A stretch of DNA of 53,032 nt from Sulfurovum sp. 16-42-52 (lineage in GTDB: Bacteria; Campylobacterota; Campylobacteria; Campylobacterales; Sulfurovaceae). The translations under genes were made by a program, and so were the position numbers. Below the pieces are notes generated by a model, which worked only from the letters and a program-made list of their open reading frames with translations, did not search any database and was not told the origin of the DNA. The first letter of the stretch is position 1; each line of letters starts with the position of its first letter. Positions 41,582-50,332 of this stretch are shown in pieces. Location: NCBI GenBank assembly GCA_002281755.1, contig NCHB01000028.1:1-53032 (forward strand). Reading direction: 5' to 3'.

Positions 41582-43053
41582 TTTGAAAGCCCTCCCATAT
41601 AAACTTCTGTAGGATACTGTTTGTCCAATATTTTGATTAGATTTGATTCAAATGTATTTTGTTTCAACTTGTTTACAGTTTGTATTGCAGATTCTGTCTG
41701 ATTTACATCTGCTACTATAAGTTTTTGTTCTAAAATATTATAAACGACCACCTTATCCGATACGCTTATAATACCTTTTTCTTTTGATGATGTAAAGAGT
41801 TTTTGTAAAAATTGTAAACTTTCTTCACTATTCAATCCTTCAAGGTTGACATTCTCCTCAAATTTTACAAAATCCGTAACAATACTGCCGTTGATGTCAA
41901 AGTTTTGCAGTGTGGTATCAGCTAAGTTTAAAAGCGCTTCTTTTTTTGCCTGATCAACATACGCAGCTGTGACTTCCTTTTTGGCTTCTTCATATGTTTT
42001 TACCCTGGAAGGGACAGAGTTTTCAATCTTAATCGTTGCATAGCGGTCTGCTATGATTTTAGGTTTGATGATATCGCCTGTAGATTTTGTTTTAAGTTCG
42101 CTCCATACTTCTTCTGTCAAGTTTGAGTCGCCAAAAGCAAGGGTCATTTTTTCACTAGCGTCTTGCTCTCCTTTTTTAAATGCGATATATGCTTTTTGAG
42201 CCGATTTTTTTGTTTTTTTAATCTTGAGATCTTGTGTTGCCAATGTCTTAGCTTCATCAAAAGAAAGCTGTTTCCCTGAAGCATCGGTGTAGTTAAAACG
42301 GTTGGCTTCAAAATGTGCTTTGACTTCATCGTCTGTCACAGGTGTGTCTTTACTCGGTGTCCATACGATGGAGAGTGTATAGCTTGGGTCAGTGAGGAAG
42401 TTTTCTTTTTGCATTTCCCACTGCGCTTTTATTTTTGTTTCATCTGCAACACTGTCAACTTGATTGCTTGTCAAGATTTTGTAAGCTATTTTGTCACTTA
42501 CATTCATCGCAGCCAAGATTGCTTCTTCTTCCAAAGGCAAACCTTCAACGCTGAGCAGAGAGAGTGCTTTTTGGATGACAAGTTCTTCTCTGAGTGTCTC
42601 TTCAAAAAATTTTGCTTTGAGTCTTTGGGTTCTGAGGTAGCCGTTATAAATCTCTTTGTTAAATACCCCGTCTTTTTGAAAGATGCGAATCTCTTGAAGT
42701 TTTTGTGCCACTTCCTCATCTGAGACAATTAACCCGATATCTTTCGCAAAATTTAAGAGTTTGGCTTGTGTCGCCAGTTGTGCAAATGCTTGCTGGATAA
42801 GCCCCATCTCTTTTGCTTTTGCTTCATCCAGTGTGCCTTGCATCATTTCATTGTACTGGCTGTAGAGGCTGCTGTATACCAAATTGAGTTTTGTCTGGGG
42901 GATTTCAATCGTGCCTACTTTGGCAACATTACCCGCTTTGGCGCCAAAACTGTAGCTTCCCCATCCTACAAAACCTGCACCAATAAATGCAATGGTTGCT
43001 ATCCAGATTGTCCATACCAGATATCTATTGTGTTTTTGCATCCAACTTATCAT
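41578..43053 (-). CDS. SurA/PpiD-like periplasmic chaperone
   Basis: 491 residues. One N-terminal membrane anchor (YLVWTIWIATIAFIGAGFVG, ~10-29) and a SurA N-like helical domain (~45-175, with LYSQYNEMMQG and LIVSDEEVAQKLQEI). The middle may be a degenerate parvulin domain (~225-350). It is built like PpiD and Campylobacter Cj0694, which assist folding of exported proteins. The stop overlaps the ftsA TTG. It is divergent from bioA. Confidence 0.78.
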   Translation of the reverse strand: MISWMQKHNRYLVWTIWIATIAFIGAGFVGWGSYSFGAKAGNVAKVGTIEIPQTKLNLVYSSLYSQYNEMMQGTLDEAKAKEMGLIQQAFAQLATQAKLLNFAKDIGLIVSDEEVAQKLQEIRIFQKDGVFNKEIYNGYLRTQRLKAKFFEETLREELVIQKALSLLSVEGLPLEEEAILAAMNVSDKIAYKILTSNQVDSVADETKIKAQWEMQKENFLTDPSYTLSIVWTPSKDTPVTDDEVKAHFEANRFNYTDASGKQLSFDEAKTLATQDLKIKKTKKSAQKAYIAFKKGEQDASEKMTLAFGDSNLTEEVWSELKTKSTGDIIKPKIIADRYATIKIENSVPSRVKTYEEAKKEVTAAYVDQAKKEALLNLADTTLQNFDINGSIVTDFVKFEENVNLEGLNSEESLQFLQKLFTSSKEKGIISVSDKVVVYNILEQKLIVADVNQTESAIQTVNKLKQNTFESNLIKILDKQYPTEVYMGGLSN

Positions 43054-43138
43054 ACTTCATCTGCCTTCAATCGAAAAATTTGTACAATATTCTACCTAAA
43101 ATAAGCTTATCGCTAACGAATCGGAGTTTTTAAACAGT

Positions 43139-44332
43139 ATGCCCAATCAAAATACAAAAATGATGCAGCGAGACCTGGAAGTCATCTGGCATCCCTGTAC
43201 GCAAATGAAAGACCACGAGACACTGCCTCTGATACCTGTCAAGTCAGGAAAAGGAGTCTATCTGTATGACTTTGATGGCAATAGCTATATTGATGCGGTC
43301 AGTTCCTGGTGGGTCAATCTTTTTGGTCATGCCAATGAGATAATTAATGCAAAGATCAAAGCGCAGCTTGAGACACTTGAACATGTGCTTTTGGCAGGTT
43401 TTACCCATGAGCCGGCTATAGAATTGGCGCATAAGTTGGTAGAGATCACGCCTTCAGAGTTAGTGAAGGTATTTTATGTGGATAACGGTTCATCTGCGGT
43501 GGAGGCAGCCTTGAAAATGAGCTATCATTACCATCTTAATCAGGGAAAATGTAAACCGATTTTTCTCTCATTGACAAACTCATATCATGGAGAGACTATC
43601 GGAGCACTGAGTGTCGGAGATGTGAAACTTTACAAGGAAACCTATGAGCCTCTTCTGATAGCAAATATGCAAGTCCCTGTACCCAAAGACCAAAGTATAG
43701 AGGCTGCACAAACAGCTGCAAGGGCTTTGACACTTCAATACGACGTGCATCTCATAGCCGATGAAATTATGACAGGTTTTGGACGTACGGGAAAAATGTT
43801 TGCCTGTGAATATGCAGGGATATCGCCTGATTTCATGACGCTCTCCAAGGGAATAACCGGAGGGTATTTGCCGCTTTCTGTTGTGATGACTACTCTTGAA
43901 GTTTACAATGCTTTTTATTGCGACTATAACGAGTATAAAGCCTTTTTGCATTCACATAGCTATACGGGAAATCCATTGGCATGTGCGGCTGCTTTGGCAA
44001 CGTTGGAAATCTTTGAAAACAATGATGTCTTGGGAGAAAATGCAAAAAAAAGTCACTATATCAAAGCAAAACTTTCACCTTTTTCTGCTTTGCCCAATGT
44101 CAAAGAGATACGGCAACAAGGTATGGTGGCAGCTGTAGAGTTGCAAGGATATGAGACCAGTGAACGCATCGGTTTGAAAGTCTATGAGTATGCGTTAAGC
44201 CAAGGGGTATTGCTTCGACCTTTGGGAGCTGTGATTTATTTTATGCCGCCTTATATCATCACCTATGAAGAGATAGATAAGATGATAGAGGTTGCCTATG
44301 CGGGTATAAAAAGTGTCTCCAAACCATACTAA
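43139..44332 (+). CDS. bioA: Adenosylmethionine-8-amino-7-oxononanoate aminotransferase with an internal in-frame deletion
   Basis: 397 residues against about 425-430 in relatives. BioA makes 7,8-diaminopelargonate for biotin. Present: [66 protein letters not shown] and the PLP lysine in TLSKGITGG. Missing: the segment that normally runs from the helix after PVPKDQS to just before [10 protein letters not shown], including the ALI-EPL-QCAGGM strand and loop. That is about 40 residues lost in frame near 43703-43730, where GCTGCA occurs twice 12 bp apart. The loss should damage the fold, so activity is doubtful. Confidence 0.8.
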   Translation: MPNQNTKMMQRDLEVIWHPCTQMKDHETLPLIPVKSGKGVYLYDFDGNSYIDAVSSWWVNLFGHANEIINAKIKAQLETLEHVLLAGFTHEPAIELAHKLVEITPSELVKVFYVDNGSSAVEAALKMSYHYHLNQGKCKPIFLSLTNSYHGETIGALSVGDVKLYKETYEPLLIANMQVPVPKDQSIEAAQTAARALTLQYDVHLIADEIMTGFGRTGKMFACEYAGISPDFMTLSKGITGGYLPLSVVMTTLEVYNAFYCDYNEYKAFLHSHSYTGNPLACAAALATLEIFENNDVLGENAKKSHYIKAKLSPFSALPNVKEIRQQGMVAAVELQGYETSERIGLKVYEYALSQGVLLRPLGAVIYFMPPYIITYEEIDKMIEVAYAGIKSVSKPY

Positions 44333-44341
44333 CAGTGGTTA

Positions 44342-45652
44342 TTAGAGGTCAAAAAAACTTTTATTGTCTTTTTTGAGTCTGTTGTAATGCTTTTGGGCCC
44401 GGACAACACCTGCTTCCATCGCTTCAAAATAGAGCTGTTCAGCCTTCTTTTTGTCTCTTTTAGCCCCTATGCCGTGCTCATAAAATTGTGCCAAATCACA
44501 GAGTGCTTCAGGGTAGTCTTCAGCAGCCAATAGTGTCATGTGTGCAAAAGATTCGGGTATATTTTTTTCAAATAAAACGCCTTTATAGAGTTCTCTTGCC
44601 AACATAAACTGGGAAAATTTCGATTCTGTGGCAGCACAGATAAGTAGAAGCTGTGCTGCTTCTGCGTAGTGTTGTTGCTCGGTTAGTAGTTTAATATGCG
44701 TAAGCGTCTCTTCAATCTCTTTTTCGTTATAGCTTTCCTGACTTATTTTACTCAGCAGTGTTTTGGCTGATTCAAAATCATCTTGTGTATTGTCTGTTGT
44801 GGGATACTGTTTGGTCATGCTGCTAATTTTCTGTGCAATATAGGGGATGGCTTTGTAGAGCGAGTTGGCAATTTTACTTTGCACGTTTGTTTTGGGTTTG
44901 AGCTCTTTAAAGAGATGATTTTGGCTGAAGATGTCATTTTCCGGCAGAGTATCAACTTCAGCTTCAGGCATCACATCTTTTTCAACTTTTTTTTCTTTTT
45001 TTGTCATCAGGACATCAGAGGGGATTTCGATGGCAAGGGTCTCTTTAGCCAGAGGTGTCTCTTCTATAGGGTCTTGTACGTCAGCAATTTGCACCTCTGT
45101 CGTTTCTGTCTCAAAAAATGGATCTTTTGTGATGTCGGAGTTGCTTGTTTCTGGTTCACTGTTTTGCACCGGCGCTTCAAAAAAAGTATCTTTGGTGTTT
45201 GATGCAGTCTCTAGTACGAGTGCATCAGGTAATACTTCACTTGCCTCAATCTGAAGCAGTGCGTCAAAATCAATGGGCTGAGGCTGTTTGGTCTGTACAG
45301 GGGGCATATCGGTCAGAAAGTCATTGATATCAACATTTTGGCCTGTTTTCTCTGGAGTCGGTGAGACAAAAAGACTGAATTCGTCGATGATGGCTTGTGT
45401 TTCATCATCAAATTGTTTTGTTTTATCTTGAGAGCTTCTTTGGAGGACATTTTGGGTTGGTGCTTCGATATACTCGGCAATCAGTCTTTGCGCCTGCGCA
45501 TAACTTTCTGTCTGAATGGCTTTGATGATTGCCTGTATTTTCTCATCTGTTTTCAGCATGCCAAGCTTCAAAACCTGAAGCTGTATGGTTTCAATATCGG
45601 TAATGGAAATAGCGTAATTGATGATACTTAATCTTTTTTTTGTCTGATTCAT
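44342..45652 (-). CDS. Sel1/TPR-repeat protein with a long acidic disordered region
   Basis: 436 residues. Residues ~1-70 form a helical N-terminal domain. Residues ~75-265 are acidic, Pro/Thr/Glu-rich and probably disordered. The C-terminal ~130 residues carry Sel1-like repeats (AAQLLLICAATESKFSQFML, LCDLAQFYEHGIGAKRDKKK, AEQLYFEAMEAG). No signal peptide or membrane segment is evident. Sel1 proteins are scaffolds; the partner is unknown. Confidence 0.65.
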   Translation of the reverse strand: MNQTKKRLSIINYAISITDIETIQLQVLKLGMLKTDEKIQAIIKAIQTESYAQAQRLIAEYIEAPTQNVLQRSSQDKTKQFDDETQAIIDEFSLFVSPTPEKTGQNVDINDFLTDMPPVQTKQPQPIDFDALLQIEASEVLPDALVLETASNTKDTFFEAPVQNSEPETSNSDITKDPFFETETTEVQIADVQDPIEETPLAKETLAIEIPSDVLMTKKEKKVEKDVMPEAEVDTLPENDIFSQNHLFKELKPKTNVQSKIANSLYKAIPYIAQKISSMTKQYPTTDNTQDDFESAKTLLSKISQESYNEKEIEETLTHIKLLTEQQHYAEAAQLLLICAATESKFSQFMLARELYKGVLFEKNIPESFAHMTLLAAEDYPEALCDLAQFYEHGIGAKRDKKKAEQLYFEAMEAGVVRAQKHYNRLKKDNKSFFDL

Positions 45653-45781
45653 ATCATGACATCCTGTATGAGGTAATTTTTAGAGAGTATAACAAAAGTA
45701 TGCTTTACAGAACTCTTGTCACAGAAGTAACAGTTTTTCTGCGTTATACTCTGCATTAAAATGAGATGCAAAGGAGAGAAA

Positions 45782-46243
45782 ATGAAAAGCATGTGGATAC
45801 TTTTGCTACTGACAATAGGGCTTCATGCAGTCGAACAAGCCCAGCTTGTGGGAAAGTGGCAGGGTGCTATACTGACATCGAATTTTGGTACAAGTATCAC
45901 CGAAAAAGAGTATTTTGATCTCAATGCCAATCGTACATTTTCCTTGACAATTCTTGTCAACCTGAAAAAAGGTGATGCCTTTGTAAGAGATCTGCGTATA
46001 GAGGGTTCTGGTATCTGGAGAGTCAAAAATGATACCCTTGTACTGGTTGTCAATAAAGTTGAAGTGCCTTTTGCAAAAGAGATCTATCTGATATCACAAG
46101 AGTCGCTGCGCAATTTGGCAAATACCTTTAAACATCGATTTGAAAGCGAACCTATCCGTTTCAATTCCGTTAAATATATTGATGCCACCAAACTAATCTT
46201 GATTAACGAAGCATCAGTGCAGACGGAGTATGTACGCCAATAG
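45782..46243 (+). CDS. Exported protein of unknown function
   Basis: 153 residues from ATG 45782, with AAAGGAGAG upstream. A signal peptide (MWILLLLTIGLHA) is followed by LVGKWQGAILTSNFGTS and alternating strands (FDLNANRTFSLTILVNL, GSGIWRVKNDTLVLVV), which suggests a small lipocalin-like barrel. I do not recognise a family. TATACT at 45745-45750 may be its -10 box. Confidence 0.6.
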   Translation: MKSMWILLLLTIGLHAVEQAQLVGKWQGAILTSNFGTSITEKEYFDLNANRTFSLTILVNLKKGDAFVRDLRIEGSGIWRVKNDTLVLVVNKVEVPFAKEIYLISQESLRNLANTFKHRFESEPIRFNSVKYIDATKLILINEASVQTEYVRQ

Positions 46244-46249
46244 CCTTGC

Positions 46250-46825
46250 TTACAGATGGGCGGATAGGGCAAGCAGTTTACATGAGTTTTCAAGGATCGA
46301 GATCTTTTTTGCCATATTGGTGATGTCTCTGTCATATGAGATAAGACCAAACCCTTTAATAAGAAGCAAGTGTGTCTCATGGGTTTGGAAAAATCGGGCT
46401 ATTTCATACGGCGCGCGTTCTAGCCAGTCGTCAATATTTTTGGGGTCATAGACTGTGATTTCACCTAGGATTTTTTTGCCATAGAAATCTGCAGGAGAGA
46501 CTTTGGTATGTTTGAGCGAATATGCGGTTGCATAGGGTGGCATGGTATAAGAGATGTATTTTGCATTGGGAATGGTTTTATAGATGTGTTCATGGATATG
46601 GACATCCTCATTTGCCAAACTCCAGCGGTAATCCCGCTTTTGACAATCCAGCCTCACCAAAGACTCTTCTGTGATTTCATCCAAGATGACATCTTTGGCG
46701 TTGATAAGAAATCCATAACTGGAGACTCTAGCCGAAATAGAACCGTGAAAGACAGAAAAAAAGTTTTTATGAAAAAGTGAAAGTGAGATATGTTTGATAT
46801 CATCTACAAGGTGTTTGTCCGTCAT
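46250..46825 (-). CDS. Class II aldolase/adducin-family protein
   Basis: 191 residues. FFSVFHGSISARVSSYGFLI (~22-41), then HIHEHIYKTIPNAKYISY and MPPYATAYSLKH follow the fuculose-aldolase fold, but the usual zinc-binding His pair is only partly kept, so catalysis is uncertain. ATG 46825 is chosen: AAAGG is 8 nt upstream and a minus-strand TATAAT near 46855 would start transcription just before the longer ATG at 46843. A conserved single-copy gene type in this phylum, of unknown substrate. Confidence 0.65.
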   Translation of the reverse strand: MTDKHLVDDIKHISLSLFHKNFFSVFHGSISARVSSYGFLINAKDVILDEITEESLVRLDCQKRDYRWSLANEDVHIHEHIYKTIPNAKYISYTMPPYATAYSLKHTKVSPADFYGKKILGEITVYDPKNIDDWLERAPYEIARFFQTHETHLLLIKGFGLISYDRDITNMAKKISILENSCKLLALSAHL

Positions 46826-46875
46826 CAATAGAGCCTTTTTCATCAAATTTTGCTATTATAACATTCATAATTAAA

Positions 46876-46917
46876 AATCCTCTCCAGAGCGTTGCTCTAG
46901 GGTACAAACAGAGGATT
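46876..46917 (+). promoter_or_regulatory. Folded leader element in front of rsmH
   Basis: An outer 8-bp perfect stem (AATCCTCT 46876-46883 with AGAGGATT 46910-46917) encloses a nested hairpin (CCAGAGC 46884-46890 with GCTCT and GG at 46894-46901, loop GTT). A single-stranded GTACAAAC follows the nested stem. It ends 15 nt before the rsmH ATG; the likely ribosome site AAAGG lies just past it. It could be a leader RNA, a protein site or a terminator-like fold. Confidence 0.5.
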
Positions 46918-46932
46918 CAACAAAGGTTTTAG

Positions 46933-47856
46933 ATGCAAACACCCCACATACCTGTACTGTTAGATGAAGTGCTGGATAGTTTTAAGGATGTGGGTGAAGG
47001 GTATTTTGTAGACTGTACCCTTGGGTATGCAGGTCATAGCTCAGCGATACTTGAAAGGTATAAAGATTTATACCATATAGGTATTGACAGGGATGATGAG
47101 GCTTTGGCATTTTCAAAACAGCGTTTAGTACCTTATGCGCGGCGCAGCACACTGTATAAGGGTACATTTGCTGAAGTGTTTCCCACACTCAAAGAGGCTC
47201 CCATCGTTGCGGTTTTGGCAGATTTTGGTGTCTCTTCACTGCAGTTGGACAAAAAAGAAAGAGGGTTTTCTTTTCACTCTGATACACTCGATATGCGTAT
47301 GGATGCTTCTTCGGACTTGAGTGCCTATGATGTCATCAATGGCTATACACAGGAGAGACTGGAGTATATTTTTGATGCCTACGGTGAAATCCCTGCGTAT
47401 AAAAAACTTGCAGCTGCGATAGTAGATGCGAGGGCACATGCGCCCATTGACTCAGCCAAAGCCTTGAGCGAGATAGCCAAAACCGTATTGCCTTTTGCGG
47501 GGAAAATCCATCCTGCTACCTTGATGTTTCAGGCTGTACGCATTGAAGTGAACAATGAACTGGGTCAGATAGAGGGACTGTTGGATGCCTTGGAGAACAA
47601 ACACGTCAAAGCAGAAGTGGTTTCTCTTATCTCTTTTCATTCGCTTGAAGACCGTTTGGTGAAGAACCGTTTTAAAAAATGGTCACAGGCGTGTATCTGT
47701 GATAGTGCGGCATTGCGCTGTACCTGTGGCGGAAAGAATGCTCTGGGCAAAACGCTTTTCTCCAAGCCCAAAACCGCTACAGCCTTGGAGCTGAAGGCAA
47801 ACCCCAGAAGCAGGTCTGCAAAATTAAGAAGTTTTAGGTTTACCCATGAATGCTAA
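46933..47856 (+). CDS. rsmH: 16S rRNA (cytosine-1402 N4)-methyltransferase
   Basis: 307 residues, full length. HIPVLLDEVLDSF at the start, FVDCTLGYAGHSSAIL (SAM site), ADFGVSSLQLDKKERGFSF, MRMDASSDLSAYDVIN and SFHSLEDRLVKNRFKKW are hallmark blocks of RsmH (MraW). It sits at the head of a division-gene remnant, followed by an ftsL-like gene with an 11-nt overlap. Confidence 0.96.
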   Translation: MQTPHIPVLLDEVLDSFKDVGEGYFVDCTLGYAGHSSAILERYKDLYHIGIDRDDEALAFSKQRLVPYARRSTLYKGTFAEVFPTLKEAPIVAVLADFGVSSLQLDKKERGFSFHSDTLDMRMDASSDLSAYDVINGYTQERLEYIFDAYGEIPAYKKLAAAIVDARAHAPIDSAKALSEIAKTVLPFAGKIHPATLMFQAVRIEVNNELGQIEGLLDALENKHVKAEVVSLISFHSLEDRLVKNRFKKWSQACICDSAALRCTCGGKNALGKTLFSKPKTATALELKANPRSRSAKLRSFRFTHEC

Positions 47857-48115
47857 AAAGAAAAAATCGGCTCAAAACGGCATCACTTTCGGGATGGTTT
47901 CAGTTACGTTGATGTCGATGGCCATTGTGCTTATTTTGACTCTTATCAAAATCTATTTGAGCAATCAGATTTACTATGAAAGCAAGACGGTTAATAAGAT
48001 GCATACTGAAGTCTCTGTTCTTAAAGCTGAGAAGGTGATGCTCGAACAAAGTGTAGAAGCCCTCAAATTTAAAAACAGAGTTGAAGATACGATTTTCTCT
48101 ATACGCGAAGAGTAA
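47846..48115 (+). CDS. ftsL: FtsL-like division protein
   Basis: 89 residues. A short basic cytoplasmic tail (MNAKKKKSAQNG), one membrane helix (~17-38, MVSVTLMSMAIVLILTLIKI) and a periplasmic heptad-patterned coil (VSVLKAEKVMLEQSVEALKF). Size, topology and place directly after rsmH are those of FtsL, which joins FtsB and FtsQ at the division site. The sequence is poorly conserved in the family, so the call depends on context. Confidence 0.65.
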   Translation: MNAKKKKSAQNGITFGMVSVTLMSMAIVLILTLIKIYLSNQIYYESKTVNKMHTEVSVLKAEKVMLEQSVEALKFKNRVEDTIFSIREE

Positions 48116-48158
48116 GAGAGGGCAGGAAGCCACGCTAAAAATATTAACCTTGTTTGGA

Positions 48159-48164
48159 TATAAT
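48159..48164 (+). promoter_or_regulatory. -10 box of the polyprenyl synthase gene
   Basis: TATAAT at 48159-48164, 20 bp before ATG 48185. No consensus -35. Confidence 0.45.
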
Positions 48165-48184
48165 AAACACTCTATTTGGTAGAG

Positions 48185-49025
48185 ATGACTTTTGGGATGA
48201 AGGTAAAAGAGATGCTTCAAGCTGTTGCTGCGTGCCAAACTCATCTTGAAAATAGCCGGTTCTGAACTTTTGGTCATCAAAACAGCTGCTGTGGTGGAGA
48301 TGATTCATGCAGCCAGTCTCTTGCATGATGATGTCATTGATGATGCCTACACCAGACGTGCCAAACCCTCTCTTAACGCACTCTACGGCAATAAAACGTC
48401 CATTATGCTGGGTGATATTTTGTATGCAAAGGGATTTTTTGAGCTGGGCACCATCTCCCCGGAAGTTGCCAAAATAATCTCCAATGCCGTCATTCAACTG
48501 AGTCTTGGAGAGCTTAAAGATGTATCTCTTTCAAACGCTTTCAATACAGATAAAGCAGTCTATCTGGAGATGATTTATCAAAAAACGGCATCACTGATGG
48601 AAGCCAGCGCTGGGGCAGCTGCATTGCTTGCAGGCAAACCCAAAGAGTCCTATATGACGTACGGCAAAAATTTGGGCCTTGCCTTTCAGATGATTGATGA
48701 TTTGTTGGATATCACCGCAGATGAAGCGACTTTAGGCAAGCCAGCTCTGCATGATTTTGAAGAGGGGAAAACAACCCTGCCGTATATCTATTTGCATGAA
48801 GCACTGCCGAGTCATGAAAAAGAGACATTAAAATCACTGCATGCCAAAAAATTGAGACCAGTTGAACAGCAGTGGATTAAAAGCAAAATGCAGGAGCATC
48901 AAATCATACAAAAAGCGTATGATGAGGCTAGACAACTCATAGAAGAAGCCATAGCGTTGATGGACAGCAGGGGTGAAGCGGCACTTTCGGGTATCGCGCT
49001 ACAGATGATTGAGAGGGATTTTTAA
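48185..49025 (+). pseudogene. Polyprenyl diphosphate synthase, N-terminal segment lost at a frame break
   Basis: From ATG 48185 the frame reads MTFGMKVKEMLQAV and then runs to a stop near 48260. The family sequence resumes in another frame near 48225 with LRAKLILKIAGSE and then continues intact for about 265 residues. It includes the two aspartate-rich motifs LLHDDVIDD and MIDDLLDITAD that bind magnesium and the allylic substrate. Relatives have about 35-45 residues before LRAKLIL, so sequence is missing at the junction. The enzyme makes the long prenyl chain of quinones or undecaprenyl-like carriers and is normally essential. An initiation at TTG 48225 would give an N-truncated protein. Confidence 0.75.
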
Positions 49026-50332
49026 TGTATTATCAGGTTATGAGTTTTTCCCACCATCATTGCGACCAGGCGATGCGGGAGAAGTTGGCGTTTGTCAGTG
49101 ATGAAGAGACCAAACAGATGCTCAATCAACTGGTCGAGTTTGATTTTATCCATGAAGTGTTTATCGTCTCCACCTGCAACCGTGTGGAAATCGTGCTTGC
49201 CACCAGTGATAATTTTTCAAGCTATCATACGGTTTTAGGACTGATGAGCCAGAAAAGCACCCTCAATTTTTATCAGATCAAAGAGCTGGGCAAGCGTTTT
49301 GATGACGAAGAAGCCATAGGGCATATCTTTTCGGTTGTGGCCTCATTGGACTCTTTGGTGATCGGGGAGTCTCAGATCACCGGTCAGGTCAAAGAAGCCT
49401 TTACGTTCTCCTATAAAAACGGTACGGCAGGACGAAAGCTCAATCGTGTGATCTCCTATGCCATCAAGTGCGCAGCGCAAGTGCGAAATGAGACGCACAT
49501 CTCGCAAAATCCTGTTTCTATCTCCTCTGTAGCCGTAGCGCAAGCTTATAAGCTTCTGGGTGAAAATATGATTGGCATGACCGCCGTGGTCGTGGGTGCA
49601 GGAGAGATGGCAGTCCTTGCGGTTAAACATCTGCTGAGGGTTGGGTGTGATGTGGTGATGCTGGGTCGGGATACAGAGAAAGTTGAGCGTATCGCACAGT
49701 CATTGGGTGAAAACGTGAAAGCGGACAGCCTTGACAAACTCGCTAAATATCTCAATCGCTACCGTCTGATGTTCACTGCAACCTCTTCAAGAGAAGTGAT
49801 CGTAACCAAAAAACTGATAGAGAACGAAGCGCTGCCAAGACTTTGGTTTGATATGGCAATCCCGCGTGATATTGAAGATATGGAGCTGGAAAAACTGCAA
49901 ATTTTCCGCATAGACGACCTTCGTGCCATTTCACACAATAACCATGCCCTGCGTGAAGAACAAGCCGTCAAAGCAAGCGAAATAGTGCAAAAGTACACAG
50001 AAGATTTTTATGATTGGCTGAGAGCCCTTTCGGTTGAACCGGTAATCAAGCAGATGCGCCAGCATGTCAGTGCTGCCATAGAAAAAGAGATGCAGCGTGC
50101 GATTAAAAAAGGGTTTATTCCTCACGAATATGAAGACAATATCCGTAAAATGGCAGAACAGATGTTTAACCGATTTTTACATGATCCGACTCACAATCTC
50201 AGGCACTCTTCAGCAGACAATAAAAATGCAAATTGCATCGAAGCCGTGAAAAATATGTTTAATATCAATACGGAAAACATTGACTTCAAGCAGTACAAAA
50301 ATGACCATCATACAAAAGGATACAACGCGTGA
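49025..50332 (+). CDS. hemA: Glutamyl-tRNA reductase
   Basis: 435 residues, complete. First step of tetrapyrrole synthesis by the C5 route. [12 protein letters not shown] (~48-59) has the catalytic Cys; [17 protein letters not shown] (~109-125) and [16 protein letters not shown] (NADPH site) follow. The C-terminal helical dimerisation domain is present. The ATG shares the last base of the prenyl synthase stop. Confidence 0.95.
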   Translation: MYYQVMSFSHHHCDQAMREKLAFVSDEETKQMLNQLVEFDFIHEVFIVSTCNRVEIVLATSDNFSSYHTVLGLMSQKSTLNFYQIKELGKRFDDEEAIGHIFSVVASLDSLVIGESQITGQVKEAFTFSYKNGTAGRKLNRVISYAIKCAAQVRNETHISQNPVSISSVAVAQAYKLLGENMIGMTAVVVGAGEMAVLAVKHLLRVGCDVVMLGRDTEKVERIAQSLGENVKADSLDKLAKYLNRYRLMFTATSSREVIVTKKLIENEALPRLWFDMAIPRDIEDMELEKLQIFRIDDLRAISHNNHALREEQAVKASEIVQKYTEDFYDWLRALSVEPVIKQMRQHVSAAIEKEMQRAIKKGFIPHEYEDNIRKMAEQMFNRFLHDPTHNLRHSSADNKNANCIEAVKNMFNINTENIDFKQYKNDHHTKGYNA

